From NCBI RefSeq assembly GCF_003999875.1, contig NZ_RQVJ01000001.1, positions 1-64,000 on the forward strand: a stretch of 64,000 nt of DNA, in the 5' to 3' direction. Shown here piece by piece: positions 55,906 through 64,000 of this stretch (the first letter of the stretch is position 1; every line of letters begins with the position of its first letter). The notes beneath the pieces are model-generated. The model worked only from the letters and a program-made list of their open reading frames with translations, did not search any database and was not told the DNA's origin. The stretch is from Veillonella sp. 3310 (GTDB taxonomy: Bacteria; Bacillota; Negativicutes; Veillonellales; Veillonellaceae). Position numbers and translations under genes: made by a program.

Positions 55906-56365
55906 TATCCTCTCTCCTTTCGTGGAAGCGTGCTAAACCATTCCACGCTTCCCGAACAGGGAGGTTTGTTATTCCACCAAAGCATATTGAGCTTTCAATG
56001 TGTTTTGATAGGCTAACGAGCCATTGTTCTTTGAAAACTGAATAAAAGTAATCGAATACGTTTCGATAAGAAAAGAGCCAACGGAACTAACCGCCATGAC
56101 CTATCTTATAAAGATAGCGAGCGATTCATGTTAGTGATCCGAGAAGCAATCTTTAGCAGGATTGCCTGCAACGACATTCTTATCGTGATAATGATACTCC
56201 CATACAGTCAATAGTCCGAGCGTGATAAAACCGTCGCAGGCAATGAGTATGGCTACATGAGAACCATGCAGGGGTGGAACTCCCGTGAGCTTTGCTAAAG
56301 CTGTTCGATTGCTGGTAAAACAACTTTTATGAAATCCAAATAAGTGATTTGGAAAGGAGGATTTT
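55906..56365 (+). promoter_or_regulatory. orf8-xis intergenic region
   Basis: About 460 bases with no supported gene on the plus strand. GTGGAAGCGTG and CACGCTTCC (55924-55951) form a hairpin that may end the orf7-orf8 transcript. TTTGAAAACTGAATAAAAGTAATC (near 56031-56054) is a plausible promoter region. In Tn916 this interval includes the xis-int promoter and the minus-strand frame called orf5 in some maps (56131-56382), for which I see no convincing ribosome-binding site. Confidence 0.5.
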
Positions 56366-56569
56366 ATGAAGCAGACTGACATTCCTATTTGGGAACGTTA
56401 TACCCTAACCATTGAAGAAGCGTCAAAATATTTTCGTATTGGCGAAAACAAGCTACGACGCTTGGCAGAGGAAAATAAAAATGCAAATTGGCTGATTATG
56501 AATGGCAATCGTATTCAGATTAAACGAAAACAATTTGAAAAAATTATAGATACATTGGACGCAATCTAG
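56366..56569 (+). CDS. xis: Excisionase Xis
   Basis: 67 aa, basic, with GGAAAGGAGG before the start. [19 protein letters not shown] and KLRRLAEE form the winged-helix (MerR-like) DNA-binding fold of Tn916 Xis, which bends the element ends and favours excision. It stands 81 bases before int, as in Tn916. Confidence 0.95.
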
Positions 56570-56650
56570 CGTCGCCAAAGGGTCTTGTATATGATAAAAT
56601 AGTATTAAGTCGTATCAAGGCTCTTTCCATAAAGGAAAGGAGCAAATGCC

Positions 56651-57868
56651 ATGTCAGAAAAAAGACGTGACAATAAAGGTCGAAGCTTAAAGACTGGAGA
56701 GAGCCAACGAAAAGACGGAAGATACTTATACAAATATATAGATTCATTTGGAGAACCGCAATTTGTTTACTCGTGGAAACTTGTGGCTACAGACCGAGTA
56801 CCAGCAGGAAAGCGTGATTGTATCTCACTTAGAGAGAAAATCGCAGAGTTACAGAAAGACATTCATGATGGTATTGATGTTGTAGGAAAGAAAATGACAC
56901 TCTGCCAGCTTTACGCAAAACAGAACGCTCAAAGACCAAAGGTTAGAAAAAACACTGAAACTGGACGCAAATATCTTATGGATATTTTGAAGAAAGACAA
57001 GTTAGGTGTAAGAAGTATTGACAGTATTAAGCCATCAGACGCTAAAGAATGGGCTATTAGAATGAGTGAAAATGGTTATGCTTATCAAACCATCAATAAC
57101 TACAAACGTTCTTTAAAGGCTTCATTCTATATTGCTATACAAGATGATTGTGTTCGGAAGAATCCATTTGACTTTCAACTGAAAGCAGTTCTTGATGATG
57201 ATACTGTCCCTAAGACCGTACTAACAGAAGAACAGGAAGAAAAACTGTTAGCCTTTGCAAAAGCTGATAAAACCTACAGCAAAAATTATGATGAAATTCT
57301 GATACTCTTAAAAACAGGTCTTCGTATTTCAGAGTTTGGTGGTTTGACACTTCCAGATTTAGATTTTGAGAATCGTCTTGTCAATATAGACCATCAGCTA
57401 TTGAGAGATACTGAAATTGGGTACTACATTGAAACACCAAAGACCAAAAGTGGCGAACGTCAAGTTCCTATGGTTGAAGAAGCCTATCAAGCATTTAAGC
57501 GAGTGTTAGCGAATCGAAAGAATGATAAGCGTGTTGAGATTGATGGATATAGTGATTTCCTCTTTCTTAATAGAAAGAACTATCCAAAAGTGGCAAGTGA
57601 TTACAACGGCATGATGAAAGGTCTTGTTAAGAAATACAATAAGTATAACGAGGATAAATTGCCACACATCACTCCACATAGTTTGCGACATACATTCTGT
57701 ACCAACTATGCAAATGCAGGAATGAATCCAAAGGCATTACAGTACATTATGGGACATGCTAATATAGCCATGACGCTGAACTATTACGCACATGCAACAT
57801 TCGATTCTGCAATGGCAGAAATAAAACGCTTGAATAAAGAGAAGCAACAGGAGCGTCTTGTTGCTTAG
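56651..57868 (+). CDS. int: Tn916-family tyrosine integrase
   Basis: 405 aa; GGAAAGGAGC upstream. The N-terminal domain (residues 1-80) binds the DR-2 arm repeats at both ends. The catalytic domain has the first Arg in KTGLRISEFGG (about residue 225), His-Arg in PHSLRHTFCTN, a third His in MGHANIAMTLNYY, and the nucleophile Tyr 379. All catalytic residues are present, so excision and integration should work with xis. Confidence 0.97.
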   Translation: MSEKRRDNKGRSLKTGESQRKDGRYLYKYIDSFGEPQFVYSWKLVATDRVPAGKRDCISLREKIAELQKDIHDGIDVVGKKMTLCQLYAKQNAQRPKVRKNTETGRKYLMDILKKDKLGVRSIDSIKPSDAKEWAIRMSENGYAYQTINNYKRSLKASFYIAIQDDCVRKNPFDFQLKAVLDDDTVPKTVLTEEQEEKLLAFAKADKTYSKNYDEILILLKTGLRISEFGGLTLPDLDFENRLVNIDHQLLRDTEIGYYIETPKTKSGERQVPMVEEAYQAFKRVLANRKNDKRVEIDGYSDFLFLNRKNYPKVASDYNGMMKGLVKKYNKYNEDKLPHITPHSLRHTFCTNYANAGMNPKALQYIMGHANIAMTLNYYAHATFDSAMAEIKRLNKEKQQERLVA

Positions 57869-57879
57869 TAGTACAAATG

Positions 57880-57906
57880 AATTTACTACTTATTTACCAC
57901 TTCTGA
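57880..57906. promoter_or_regulatory. right integrase arm-binding repeats (DR-2 type)
   Basis: AATTTACTACTTATTTACCACTT contains two related TTTACxACT motifs, matching the left-hand pair at 40081-40106. It lies just after int, 130 bases from the right end. Confidence 0.7.
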
Positions 57907-58037
57907 CAGCTAAGACATGAGGAAATATGCAAAGAAACGTGAAGTATCTTCCTACAGTAAAAATACTCGAAAGCACATAGAATAAGGCTTTACGAGCATT
58001 TAAGAAAATATAAAAAGATAATTAGAAATTTATACTT

Positions 58038-58043
58038 TGTTTA
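58038..58043. repeat. right 6-bp flank of the Tn916-like element
   Basis: TGTTTA immediately follows the right end TTTATACTT and matches 39997-40002 on the other side. Confidence 0.65.
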
Positions 58044-58062
58044 TATACAAAAAATAGATATG

Positions 58063-58096
58063 AAACAGGCACCAACGCAATAGCTGGTGCCTGTTT
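58063..58096. terminator. bidirectional terminator after EptA-like gene
   Basis: AAACAGGCACCA (58063-58074) pairs with TGGTGCCTGTTT (58084-58095). On the minus strand it follows the EptA-like stop codon. The Tn916-like element ends 25 bases away and leaves it intact. Confidence 0.85.
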
Positions 58097-58111
58097 TGTG
58101 CTTGTAGTAGT

Positions 58112-59938
58112 TTATTTCGCCTCAGGATCTAAGGACAACGGTTGTGTACCTAACATTGTGGTTAAGTTATTGACATTAAAGCGATAGGCTTTGTTAGAAA
58201 AATCTCGTGTGACATCGTAGTTACCAGATGGAGCATGTATGATGCCTACGAGCATATCATACAATAAGTCATTGGTGAAATATTGTTGTTCATGATTGCG
58301 TAGGGTAATTGCTGTTTCTGGATATGCTGTACGATATGTAGGAGATAAGTAAATCCACATTGGTATCCGTGTCATTCCAAAATTGAAGATATCTGGATTG
58401 TGAGATGTTTTAATATTTTCTCCATGGTCAGAGAAGTATACCATGGCTTGTAAGTTTAAGTTATCCTTAGCATAGGTGTAAATTTCTTGTAACAGCCAAT
58501 CAGTATATAGTTGGCTGTTGGCATAGGCCTCAATGCCTTCTGGATTTGGACCTTGTTTCCATTTGCTAAACTCGTGTGGATATCTATCATTGTAATAGAT
58601 ATGGCTACCCATAATATGAATGACGATGAAATTATTTTGGTTCTTTGGTACGTCTTTTAAAAGTGGCAACAAAGCGCCATCATATTGATCGGAGAAGGCG
58701 TAGGATTCATGCGCCCATCGAGGGGTATCACTAGCTTTAGCGATAAGGGAAATAGCAGTATCATACTCGCCATATACACCTTGGTTAGACAACCAAGAGG
58801 TGTGATATCCAGCTTTTTTTGCTACATCGATAATAGTCGTAGCATCAAAGAACGGTTTATCATCATATTGATTACGCTCTGTTAAGGCCCTTTCTAAAGT
58901 TGGTACTGTTTGTACATAGGAAGAGTAAGCGTGCTTAAAGACATTGAAGTTTGGGTTTTGATACAAGGATCCTTGCCATGGAGTATCATCATAAGGGAAG
59001 TCTGGTGTGTACATTTTCATGTAATCTCTAGAAGAAGATTCTCCGATGACTAAGATGACAGTACCCGGTGTTTTTTGTGCCGCTGTTTCTGTAGTGCTTA
59101 ATTGTAAATTGTTGAAGACACTCACATGCTTATCGTTATAAGATTGCAACTCTTTCATATAAGCTCTTACTTCTAACCAGTTGCTGACGATATCGGTACG
59201 AGGGAACAAATAATATCCACCATATACAATGAGTGCAATGGACACTATCCATTTCATATCATTTTGATAGCGCTGAAAGAAAGAGGAAATAAATGTAGTA
59301 GGCTCATCATTTATTTGAGCTTTCACATTGGCGAAGTAGAAAAGACCAAGAATGATAGCGATGCCAAGGATAGCTCCTCCAATGCCACCTACGCCGATGA
59401 TGTTTTTGACAAAGCCTAAGGCTTCCTCAGGGTTTGTTTGGTATAAAGCCATCATAGTTGCAGGCGTAATGCAATGCCAAGTGGATAGATAGTATCCGAT
59501 TTGACCTGCTGGAATGAGAAGTAATACTACATCAAGAAGGCTATATAGACTAGCCCAAATTCGTTTTGCTTTTCCCCATTGTAGTAACCAATAGTGTGTA
59601 ACACTAAGGCCACAGAAGAGAACGAGACCGAAGAGATAGTCGTTGGCAAATTCGTAGAAGTAAAATGGTTTTTCATAGGACCAATGGAATAAGAGGGGGA
59701 ATGTTAATGCCCAACTGATACCCACGATACCATGACCGATGAGATACCTTTTTGTAAAGGAACTACGAATAATCGATTGTAAGACGGTTAGACCTACAAT
59801 AGTAGGAACGAATAAGGTAAGTACATCTTCTATGTCAAAGCCTAAGGTTATGGGTTCGTAGATATAAAATAGTGCCACTGCGATGATAGTGGACACGATG
59901 GTATACAGTCCTAGCTGTTTCCATCTTTGACGATGCAT
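58112..59938 (-). CDS. EptA-like phosphoethanolamine transferase (sulfatase fold)
   Basis: 608 aa from ATG 59938, chosen for GAGAGGCG upstream; an in-frame ATG at 59983 is weaker. About six hydrophobic segments (residues 5-240) precede a periplasmic alkaline-phosphatase-superfamily domain: VILVIGESSSRDYMKMY bears the nucleophile region, HIMGSHIYYNDRYP and YFSDHGENIK the metal-binding residues. The usual nucleophile of EptA/CptA is Thr in GET or GEST; here it would be Ser. Such enzymes add phosphoethanolamine from phosphatidylethanolamine to lipid A or other glycans, fitting psd-pssA in the same genome. Polymyxin resistance is possible but unproven. Confidence 0.82.
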   Translation of the reverse strand: MHRQRWKQLGLYTIVSTIIAVALFYIYEPITLGFDIEDVLTLFVPTIVGLTVLQSIIRSSFTKRYLIGHGIVGISWALTFPLLFHWSYEKPFYFYEFANDYLFGLVLFCGLSVTHYWLLQWGKAKRIWASLYSLLDVVLLLIPAGQIGYYLSTWHCITPATMMALYQTNPEEALGFVKNIIGVGGIGGAILGIAIILGLFYFANVKAQINDEPTTFISSFFQRYQNDMKWIVSIALIVYGGYYLFPRTDIVSNWLEVRAYMKELQSYNDKHVSVFNNLQLSTTETAAQKTPGTVILVIGESSSRDYMKMYTPDFPYDDTPWQGSLYQNPNFNVFKHAYSSYVQTVPTLERALTERNQYDDKPFFDATTIIDVAKKAGYHTSWLSNQGVYGEYDTAISLIAKASDTPRWAHESYAFSDQYDGALLPLLKDVPKNQNNFIVIHIMGSHIYYNDRYPHEFSKWKQGPNPEGIEAYANSQLYTDWLLQEIYTYAKDNLNLQAMVYFSDHGENIKTSHNPDIFNFGMTRIPMWIYLSPTYRTAYPETAITLRNHEQQYFTNDLLYDMLVGIIHAPSGNYDVTRDFSNKAYRFNVNNLTTMLGTQPLSLDPEAK

Positions 59939-60113
59939 AGTGTCGCCTCTCTTTCTGGGTGTAGCAATTTTTGCCCATTTCATTTATAATACATATAGAT
60001 ACATACGTTGGTATGTCTATGTATTATTCTAACTGTTTCTAATAGGAAATGCAATTTTTTCATACAAGGTGTGGTGAAAGCCATACCTTTATTTTTGGTA
60101 GAAAGGAGTTTTC

Positions 60114-60845
60114 ATGAATACCTACGATTTCAAACTGGATATTTTTGAAGGCCCTTTGGATCTTTTGTTGCATTTGATTGAAAAGAATCAGATTGATATA
60201 TACGATATTCCCATTGTGCATATTACCTCACAATATATGGACATATTGAAAACTTGGAATCAATTCGATATTGCTTATAGTAGTGAGTTTTTAGTCATGG
60301 CGGCTACTTTATTGCAGATTAAGTCACGCCTTTTGTTGCCTAAAGTTAACCATAAGGATGAAAGTGATACAGAAGATCCAAGAGATGAATTGGTGAATCG
60401 ATTGGTGGAGTTCAAACGTATCAAAGAATTGACGGGTCTCTTAGAAGAACGTGTATCTGATGGTTCCTATGTATTTAATAGACCAGAAGAACTTAGCCAA
60501 GTGGGATTAGATCTTGTGTGTACTGTGGAGTGGGATGCGCTTGTGGCGTGTTTTCAGAAAGTACAAGAAAGGTATCAGCGTCCTGAAGTAGAAGCTCCTA
60601 AAGTCATGATGGAACGAGAAGAATATACATTAGACCGAGGAATTGAGGATGTATTACTAGCGACGAGACAGCAACAAGTGCCTTGTGTCAATTTGTTTGC
60701 GAAGGCACAGACGAAGGAAGAAAGCGTGGTTACATTTTTGGCGCTATTAGAGTTGATGAAACGTCAACTGTTGCGGATTATAGTGGGCAATCACGATGTA
60801 TATAGCGTGATTGTAGAAGGTATAGAAGAAGGAGAGGCCCTGTGA
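60114..60845 (+). CDS. scpA: Segregation and condensation protein A
   Basis: 243 aa with GAAAGGAG upstream. DFKLDIFEGPLDLLLHLIEK at the N terminus is the kleisin signature that binds the SMC neck; the C-terminal winged helix binds the SMC head. ScpA, ScpB and SMC form the condensin that organises and segregates the chromosome. It overlaps scpB as GTGA. Confidence 0.97.
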   Translation: MNTYDFKLDIFEGPLDLLLHLIEKNQIDIYDIPIVHITSQYMDILKTWNQFDIAYSSEFLVMAATLLQIKSRLLLPKVNHKDESDTEDPRDELVNRLVEFKRIKELTGLLEERVSDGSYVFNRPEELSQVGLDLVCTVEWDALVACFQKVQERYQRPEVEAPKVMMEREEYTLDRGIEDVLLATRQQQVPCVNLFAKAQTKEESVVTFLALLELMKRQLLRIIVGNHDVYSVIVEGIEEGEAL

Positions 60846-61378
60846 GTAGCATTGAATTTCAGCAGTTAGAAGCTGTTTTATTTGCAGCGGCTACCCCTTT
60901 AACGGTAGATACATTAGCAGATATTTTTGAAGTCTATGTACCAGAAGTTGAAAGAGCTATCAAAGGTTACGAAGAAAGGTTAGTACAGGAACGGCGAGGA
61001 ATTAGGATTCGTAAAAGTGCATCGGGCATAGAACTAGTGAGCGCCCAAGAATGCAGTGAATTTGTTACTAAAATTCGCCATAGAGATGAAAAACTATCTG
61101 GAGCGGCTATGGAAACGTTGGCTGTAATTGCTTTCAAACAGCCTATCACAAAAGGTGAAGTAGAAGAATTTCGTGGTGTGAACTGTGAAAAAGTATTAAA
61201 ACAATTATTGGCCCGTGACATGATTGTAGAGTTAGGACGAAAGGAAACTATCGGACGTCCTGTGATTTACGGAACATCGGATAACTTTTTAAGGACTGTA
61301 GGTGCCAATTCTATTGAAGAATTGCAACAGTCTATGCCTCTTTCAGCGGGGTTATCCATAGATATAGAAGGAGATTAA
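60842..61378 (+). CDS. scpB: Segregation and condensation protein B
   Basis: 178 aa from GTG 60842, overlapping the scpA stop; GAAGGAGAG upstream. Two winged-helix domains; LSGAAMETLAVIAFKQPITK and VNCEKVLKQLLARDMI are typical of ScpB. As a dimer it holds ScpA within the SMC complex. It is one base from rluB, the usual Firmicute gene order. Confidence 0.97.
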   Translation: MSSIEFQQLEAVLFAAATPLTVDTLADIFEVYVPEVERAIKGYEERLVQERRGIRIRKSASGIELVSAQECSEFVTKIRHRDEKLSGAAMETLAVIAFKQPITKGEVEEFRGVNCEKVLKQLLARDMIVELGRKETIGRPVIYGTSDNFLRTVGANSIEELQQSMPLSAGLSIDIEGD

Positions 61379-61379
61379 T

Positions 61380-62102
61380 ATGGAACTAGAACGTTTGCAA
61401 AAATATATTGCCCGTTGTGGTGTGGCATCACGACGAAAAGCAGAAGAATTGATTACTTCTGGCAAAGTACTTGTGAATGGTAAATATGTAAAAGAACTGG
61501 GTGCAAAGGTAAATCCTACACGGGACCGCGTTAAAGTGGATGGACAACTATTGGAGCCAGAGGCATTGGAATATTATATTTTTAACAAGCCAAAAGGGGT
61601 GATTACATCCATTACAGATCCTGAAGGACGCAAAACTGTTATGGATTATATTAACTCTGTAAAAGTTCGTATTTATCCTGTAGGCCGATTAGACTACCAT
61701 ACAGAAGGATTATTACTATTGACGAATGATGGAACTATGGCGCAAAATTTAGCCCATCCATCAAAAGGTGTGACGAAAACCTACGAAGTAAAAGTAAAAG
61801 ATCGTGTGCTTGATGAACATTTGGAACAGTTAGCAGTAGGTGTCAAATTAGAAGACGGTATGACGGCGCCTTGTGAAATTACAGACTACGGATTCAATGG
61901 AAAAACAGGTCTTACCACTATAGAAATTACCATCCATGAAGGGCGTAATCGTCAAGTCCGTCGTATGTTTGAACACTTTGGGTACTCTATTCATAATTTG
62001 AAACGCATCAACTATGCAGGATTGAATTTGAAAGGGTTGAAACGTGGGGCTTTTCGTAAATTAACTCGTGAAGAAGTGAAACAATTACAAGCGATAAAAT
62101 AA
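61380..62102 (+). CDS. rluB: 23S rRNA pseudouridine synthase, RluB/RsuA family
   Basis: 240 aa; AAGGAGAT upstream. An N-terminal S4 RNA-binding domain (RLQKYIARCGVASRRKAEEL) is followed by the RsuA-type catalytic domain with YPVGRLDYHTEGLLLLTNDG, including the catalytic Asp, and EGRNRQVRRMF. It probably modifies U2605 (E. coli numbering) of 23S rRNA. Whether RluB or a close relative is inferred from its position after scpAB. Confidence 0.93.
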   Translation: MELERLQKYIARCGVASRRKAEELITSGKVLVNGKYVKELGAKVNPTRDRVKVDGQLLEPEALEYYIFNKPKGVITSITDPEGRKTVMDYINSVKVRIYPVGRLDYHTEGLLLLTNDGTMAQNLAHPSKGVTKTYEVKVKDRVLDEHLEQLAVGVKLEDGMTAPCEITDYGFNGKTGLTTIEITIHEGRNRQVRRMFEHFGYSIHNLKRINYAGLNLKGLKRGAFRKLTREEVKQLQAIK

Positions 62103-62110
62103 GGATACAT

Positions 62111-63355
62111 ATGAAAAAAATTATTGTCATCGGTGGCGGCGCTGCAGGTCTTATGGCTGGCGTTCGAGCTGCACAATTAGGTGCCTCTGTGCGCATCATT
62201 GAAAAAATGAAGATGGTGGGCCTTAAAATGGGGATTACAGGTAAGGGACGCTGTAATGTGACGAATGCGGCTCCTATAGAAGATTTTATTAAGCAAACGC
62301 CTGGAAATGGTAAATTTCTATATAGTGCGTACCAACAATGGACGAATGAAGATATGGTTCATTTGCTCAATAGTTGGGGTGTCCCCACTAAGGTTGAGCG
62401 AGGTGGCCGTGTATTTCCAGAGTCTGATAAAGCAACGGATGTACGCAATGCCTTTATAGACACGTATCGTAAATTAGGTGGGCAACTTCATTTAGAAGAA
62501 AGTGTTAAGGATTTAATCGTACGAGATGGCGCTATTACAGGTGTTATAACAGATAAAAGAACCTATGAGTGCGATGCAGCCATCATCGCTACGGGTGGGA
62601 TGTCCTATCCATTGACTGGCTCCACTGGAGATGGCTATGAATTAGCATCTTCGGTGGGACATTCCATAGTGGAACTTAGGCCATCCTTAATTCCTTTGGA
62701 AACAAAAGAACATTGGGTGAAAGATTTAATGGGGCTGAGTCTAAAAAATGTAGAAGTCTCTATTATTGCAAAAAACAAAGTGCAAACAAAACAATTTGGA
62801 GAAATGCTATTTGCCCATTTTGGAGTGACGGGACCGATTATTTTGTCTGCTTCTCATACAGTGACAAAGTTACTCAAGAAACAAGTAGAGCCTATTATCA
62901 TTGAAATCAATTTAAAACCAGCCTTATCTCGAGAAGTACTAGATAAGCGCGTACAACGTGATTTCAGTGAGTCTCAAAATAAGCAATTAGTAAATGTATT
63001 GAAAGGTTTATTGCCATCCAAATTAATTCCAGTTATATGTCAATTAGCAGAGTTGGAAGGAACCAAGGCTATTCACGATATTACAAAGGAGGAGCGCTTA
63101 CGACTAGTGGACACAATTCAACATATGCGACTTACCGTACATAAACCTCGTCCTATAGCAGAGGCTATTGTGACAGCTGGTGGCATTTCTGTAAAAGAAG
63201 TAGATCCCAAAACGATGCAATCTAAATTGGTGCATGGTTTATATATGGCAGGAGAAGTCTTGGATGTTGATGCTTTCACAGGTGGCTATAATCTGCAAGT
63301 TGCTTTTTCCACAGCCTACGTAGCTGCTACTCATGCAGCAGAAGGAGGAGTCTAA
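62111..63355 (+). CDS. FAD-dependent oxidoreductase, BaiN/HI0933 family
   Basis: 414 aa. Starts with the Rossmann motif IIVIGGGAAGLMAGVRAAQL, followed by MGITGKGRCNVTN (family signature). A mobile insert lies at about residues 190-335, and the FAD-contacting C-terminal motif GLYMAGEVLDVDAFTGGYNLQ completes it. Members are annotated as BaiN or HI0933-like flavoproteins; the true substrate in most bacteria is not established. It is eight bases after rluB and one base before cmk, so the operon scpA-scpB-rluB-this gene-cmk is continuous. Confidence 0.9.
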   Translation: MKKIIVIGGGAAGLMAGVRAAQLGASVRIIEKMKMVGLKMGITGKGRCNVTNAAPIEDFIKQTPGNGKFLYSAYQQWTNEDMVHLLNSWGVPTKVERGGRVFPESDKATDVRNAFIDTYRKLGGQLHLEESVKDLIVRDGAITGVITDKRTYECDAAIIATGGMSYPLTGSTGDGYELASSVGHSIVELRPSLIPLETKEHWVKDLMGLSLKNVEVSIIAKNKVQTKQFGEMLFAHFGVTGPIILSASHTVTKLLKKQVEPIIIEINLKPALSREVLDKRVQRDFSESQNKQLVNVLKGLLPSKLIPVICQLAELEGTKAIHDITKEERLRLVDTIQHMRLTVHKPRPIAEAIVTAGGISVKEVDPKTMQSKLVHGLYMAGEVLDVDAFTGGYNLQVAFSTAYVAATHAAEGGV

Positions 63356-63356
63356 T

Positions 63357-64000
63357 ATGAATCGACGAATTTCCGTAGCCATTGATGGTCCTGCTGGTGC
63401 AGGTAAAAGTAGTATTTCTAAAGTAGTAGCCAAGAAATTAGGGTATTTATATATTGATACAGGAGCTATGTATCGTGGCATTACCTGGGCACTACTGAAT
63501 GCGGGTATATCTATTGATGATGTAGATGCAGTAGAAGCTGCTTTGTCTAAGATTCAATTAGAACTACGTGTAGAAGAAACGGGTTTATCTGTATGGGTAA
63601 ATGGAACAGATGTATCCCAAGATATCCGTACGCAATATGTGACAAGTCACGTGTCTCAAGTGGCTGCACAAAAAGCAGTGCGCACTAAGTTGGTAGAAAT
63701 GCAACGTCACATGGCATCAGCGGGCGGTGTGATTCTTGATGGTAGGGATATTGGTTCTGTTGTGTTACCTAATGCGGAATTAAAAGTCTATCTAACAGCA
63801 TCTGTGGAGACTCGTGGGCATCGACGTTGGTTGGAGTTGAAAGATTCCGAGAATATCTCTTTGGAAGAAGTATGTCGTACTGTAGCAGAGCGAGATGCCA
63901 TGGATATGAATCGAAAGGAATCTCCTCTTGTATGCGTAGATGATGCAGTGGTTGTAGAAACGGATCATCTTAGTATAGAAGAAACTGTTCAAACTCTTGT
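63357..64000 (+). CDS. cmk: Cytidylate kinase, 5' part
   Basis: The first 214 codons; the 3' end lies beyond the window. GAAGGAGGAG precedes ATG 63357. Walker A is AIDGPAGAGKSSISK (residues 8-22), then YIDTGAMYRGITW with the CMP-binding residues, and ILDGRDIGSVVLPNA (about residues 124-138). It phosphorylates CMP and dCMP. In Negativicutes cmk is often near or fused to ispH or rpsA-like genes, which cannot be checked here. Confidence 0.95.
   Translation, partial: MNRRISVAIDGPAGAGKSSISKVVAKKLGYLYIDTGAMYRGITWALLNAGISIDDVDAVEAALSKIQLELRVEETGLSVWVNGTDVSQDIRTQYVTSHVSQVAAQKAVRTKLVEMQRHMASAGGVILDGRDIGSVVLPNAELKVYLTASVETRGHRRWLELKDSENISLEEVCRTVAERDAMDMNRKESPLVCVDDAVVVETDHLSIEETVQTL

Larger units (their letters stand above)
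40003..58037. mobile_element. Tn916-family conjugative transposon with tet(M)
   Basis: The gene order orf24-23-22-21-oriT-20-19-18-17-16-15-14-13-12-tet(M)-6-9-7-8-xis-int is that of Tn916, and the span of 18,035 bp nearly equals the 18,032 bp of the original element. Ends were placed where AAGTATAAA (left) mirrors TTTATACTT (right), next to the TGTTTA repeats. It lies between the PMT-like gene and the terminator of the EptA-like gene and breaks neither. Only orf16 is visibly damaged, by a nonsense codon. Confidence 0.95.

Noticed and set aside
56131-56382. Minus-strand frame of 83 aa upstream of xis, possibly the orf5 of some Tn916 maps
   Set aside because: AGGA is almost touching the ATG, the frame overlaps the xis start, and composition does not look coding. 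Kept only as a remark on the intergenic region.

Overview
The window looks like a chromosome segment of a diderm Firmicute of the Negativicutes, most probably Veillonella (inferred). The host genes are moderately AT-rich, read like a Firmicute (rpmB, recG, scpAB, gatCAB, pfkA, psd-pssA), and sit beside envelope genes typical of an outer-membrane organism: a MacAB-like exporter, an ArnT/PMT-like glycosyltransferase and an EptA-like phosphoethanolamine transferase.

Bases 1-2,440 hold the 3' end of a 5S rRNA gene, its terminator, an unusual array of repeated hairpins, and a decayed ISL3-family insertion sequence that landed in a second terminator. Bases 2,440-9,730 are a very AT-rich island: a decayed IS256-family element, a two-gene Lamassu-like defence module (Cap4/DUF4297-type nuclease plus SMC/Rad50-like ATPase) and a complete DpnII (GATC) restriction-modification operon. 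A SWIM zinc-finger pseudogene broken by two amber codons marks the return to host-like sequence.

Bases 10,586-39,845 are core chromosome: nudF, deoB (with an 18-bp coding tandem repeat), rpmB, a candidate small RNA, recG, phospholipid synthesis (psd, pssA), envelope glycosyl- and acyltransferases, a 12-gene type IV pilus / DNA-uptake cluster (motor ATPases, platform protein, pilin, prepilin peptidase, four minor pilin-like proteins, PilM/N/O-like proteins), shikimate kinase, pfkA, a MacAB-like ABC exporter, gatCAB and a PMT-family glycosyltransferase.

Bases 40,003-58,037 are a nearly full-length Tn916-family conjugative transposon carrying tet(M) with its attenuator leader, flanked by the 6-bp repeat TGTTTA. 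Its length (18,035 bp) is almost that of Tn916, but its VirB4-like ATPase gene (orf16) has a premature TAA, so self-transfer is probably impaired while tet(M), xis and int are intact. It lies between two convergent envelope-modification genes and interrupts neither.

Bases 58,063-64,000 return to the chromosome: the EptA-like transferase (minus strand), scpA-scpB, an rluB-type pseudouridine synthase, a BaiN/HI0933-type flavoprotein and the 5' part of cmk, cut by the window edge.
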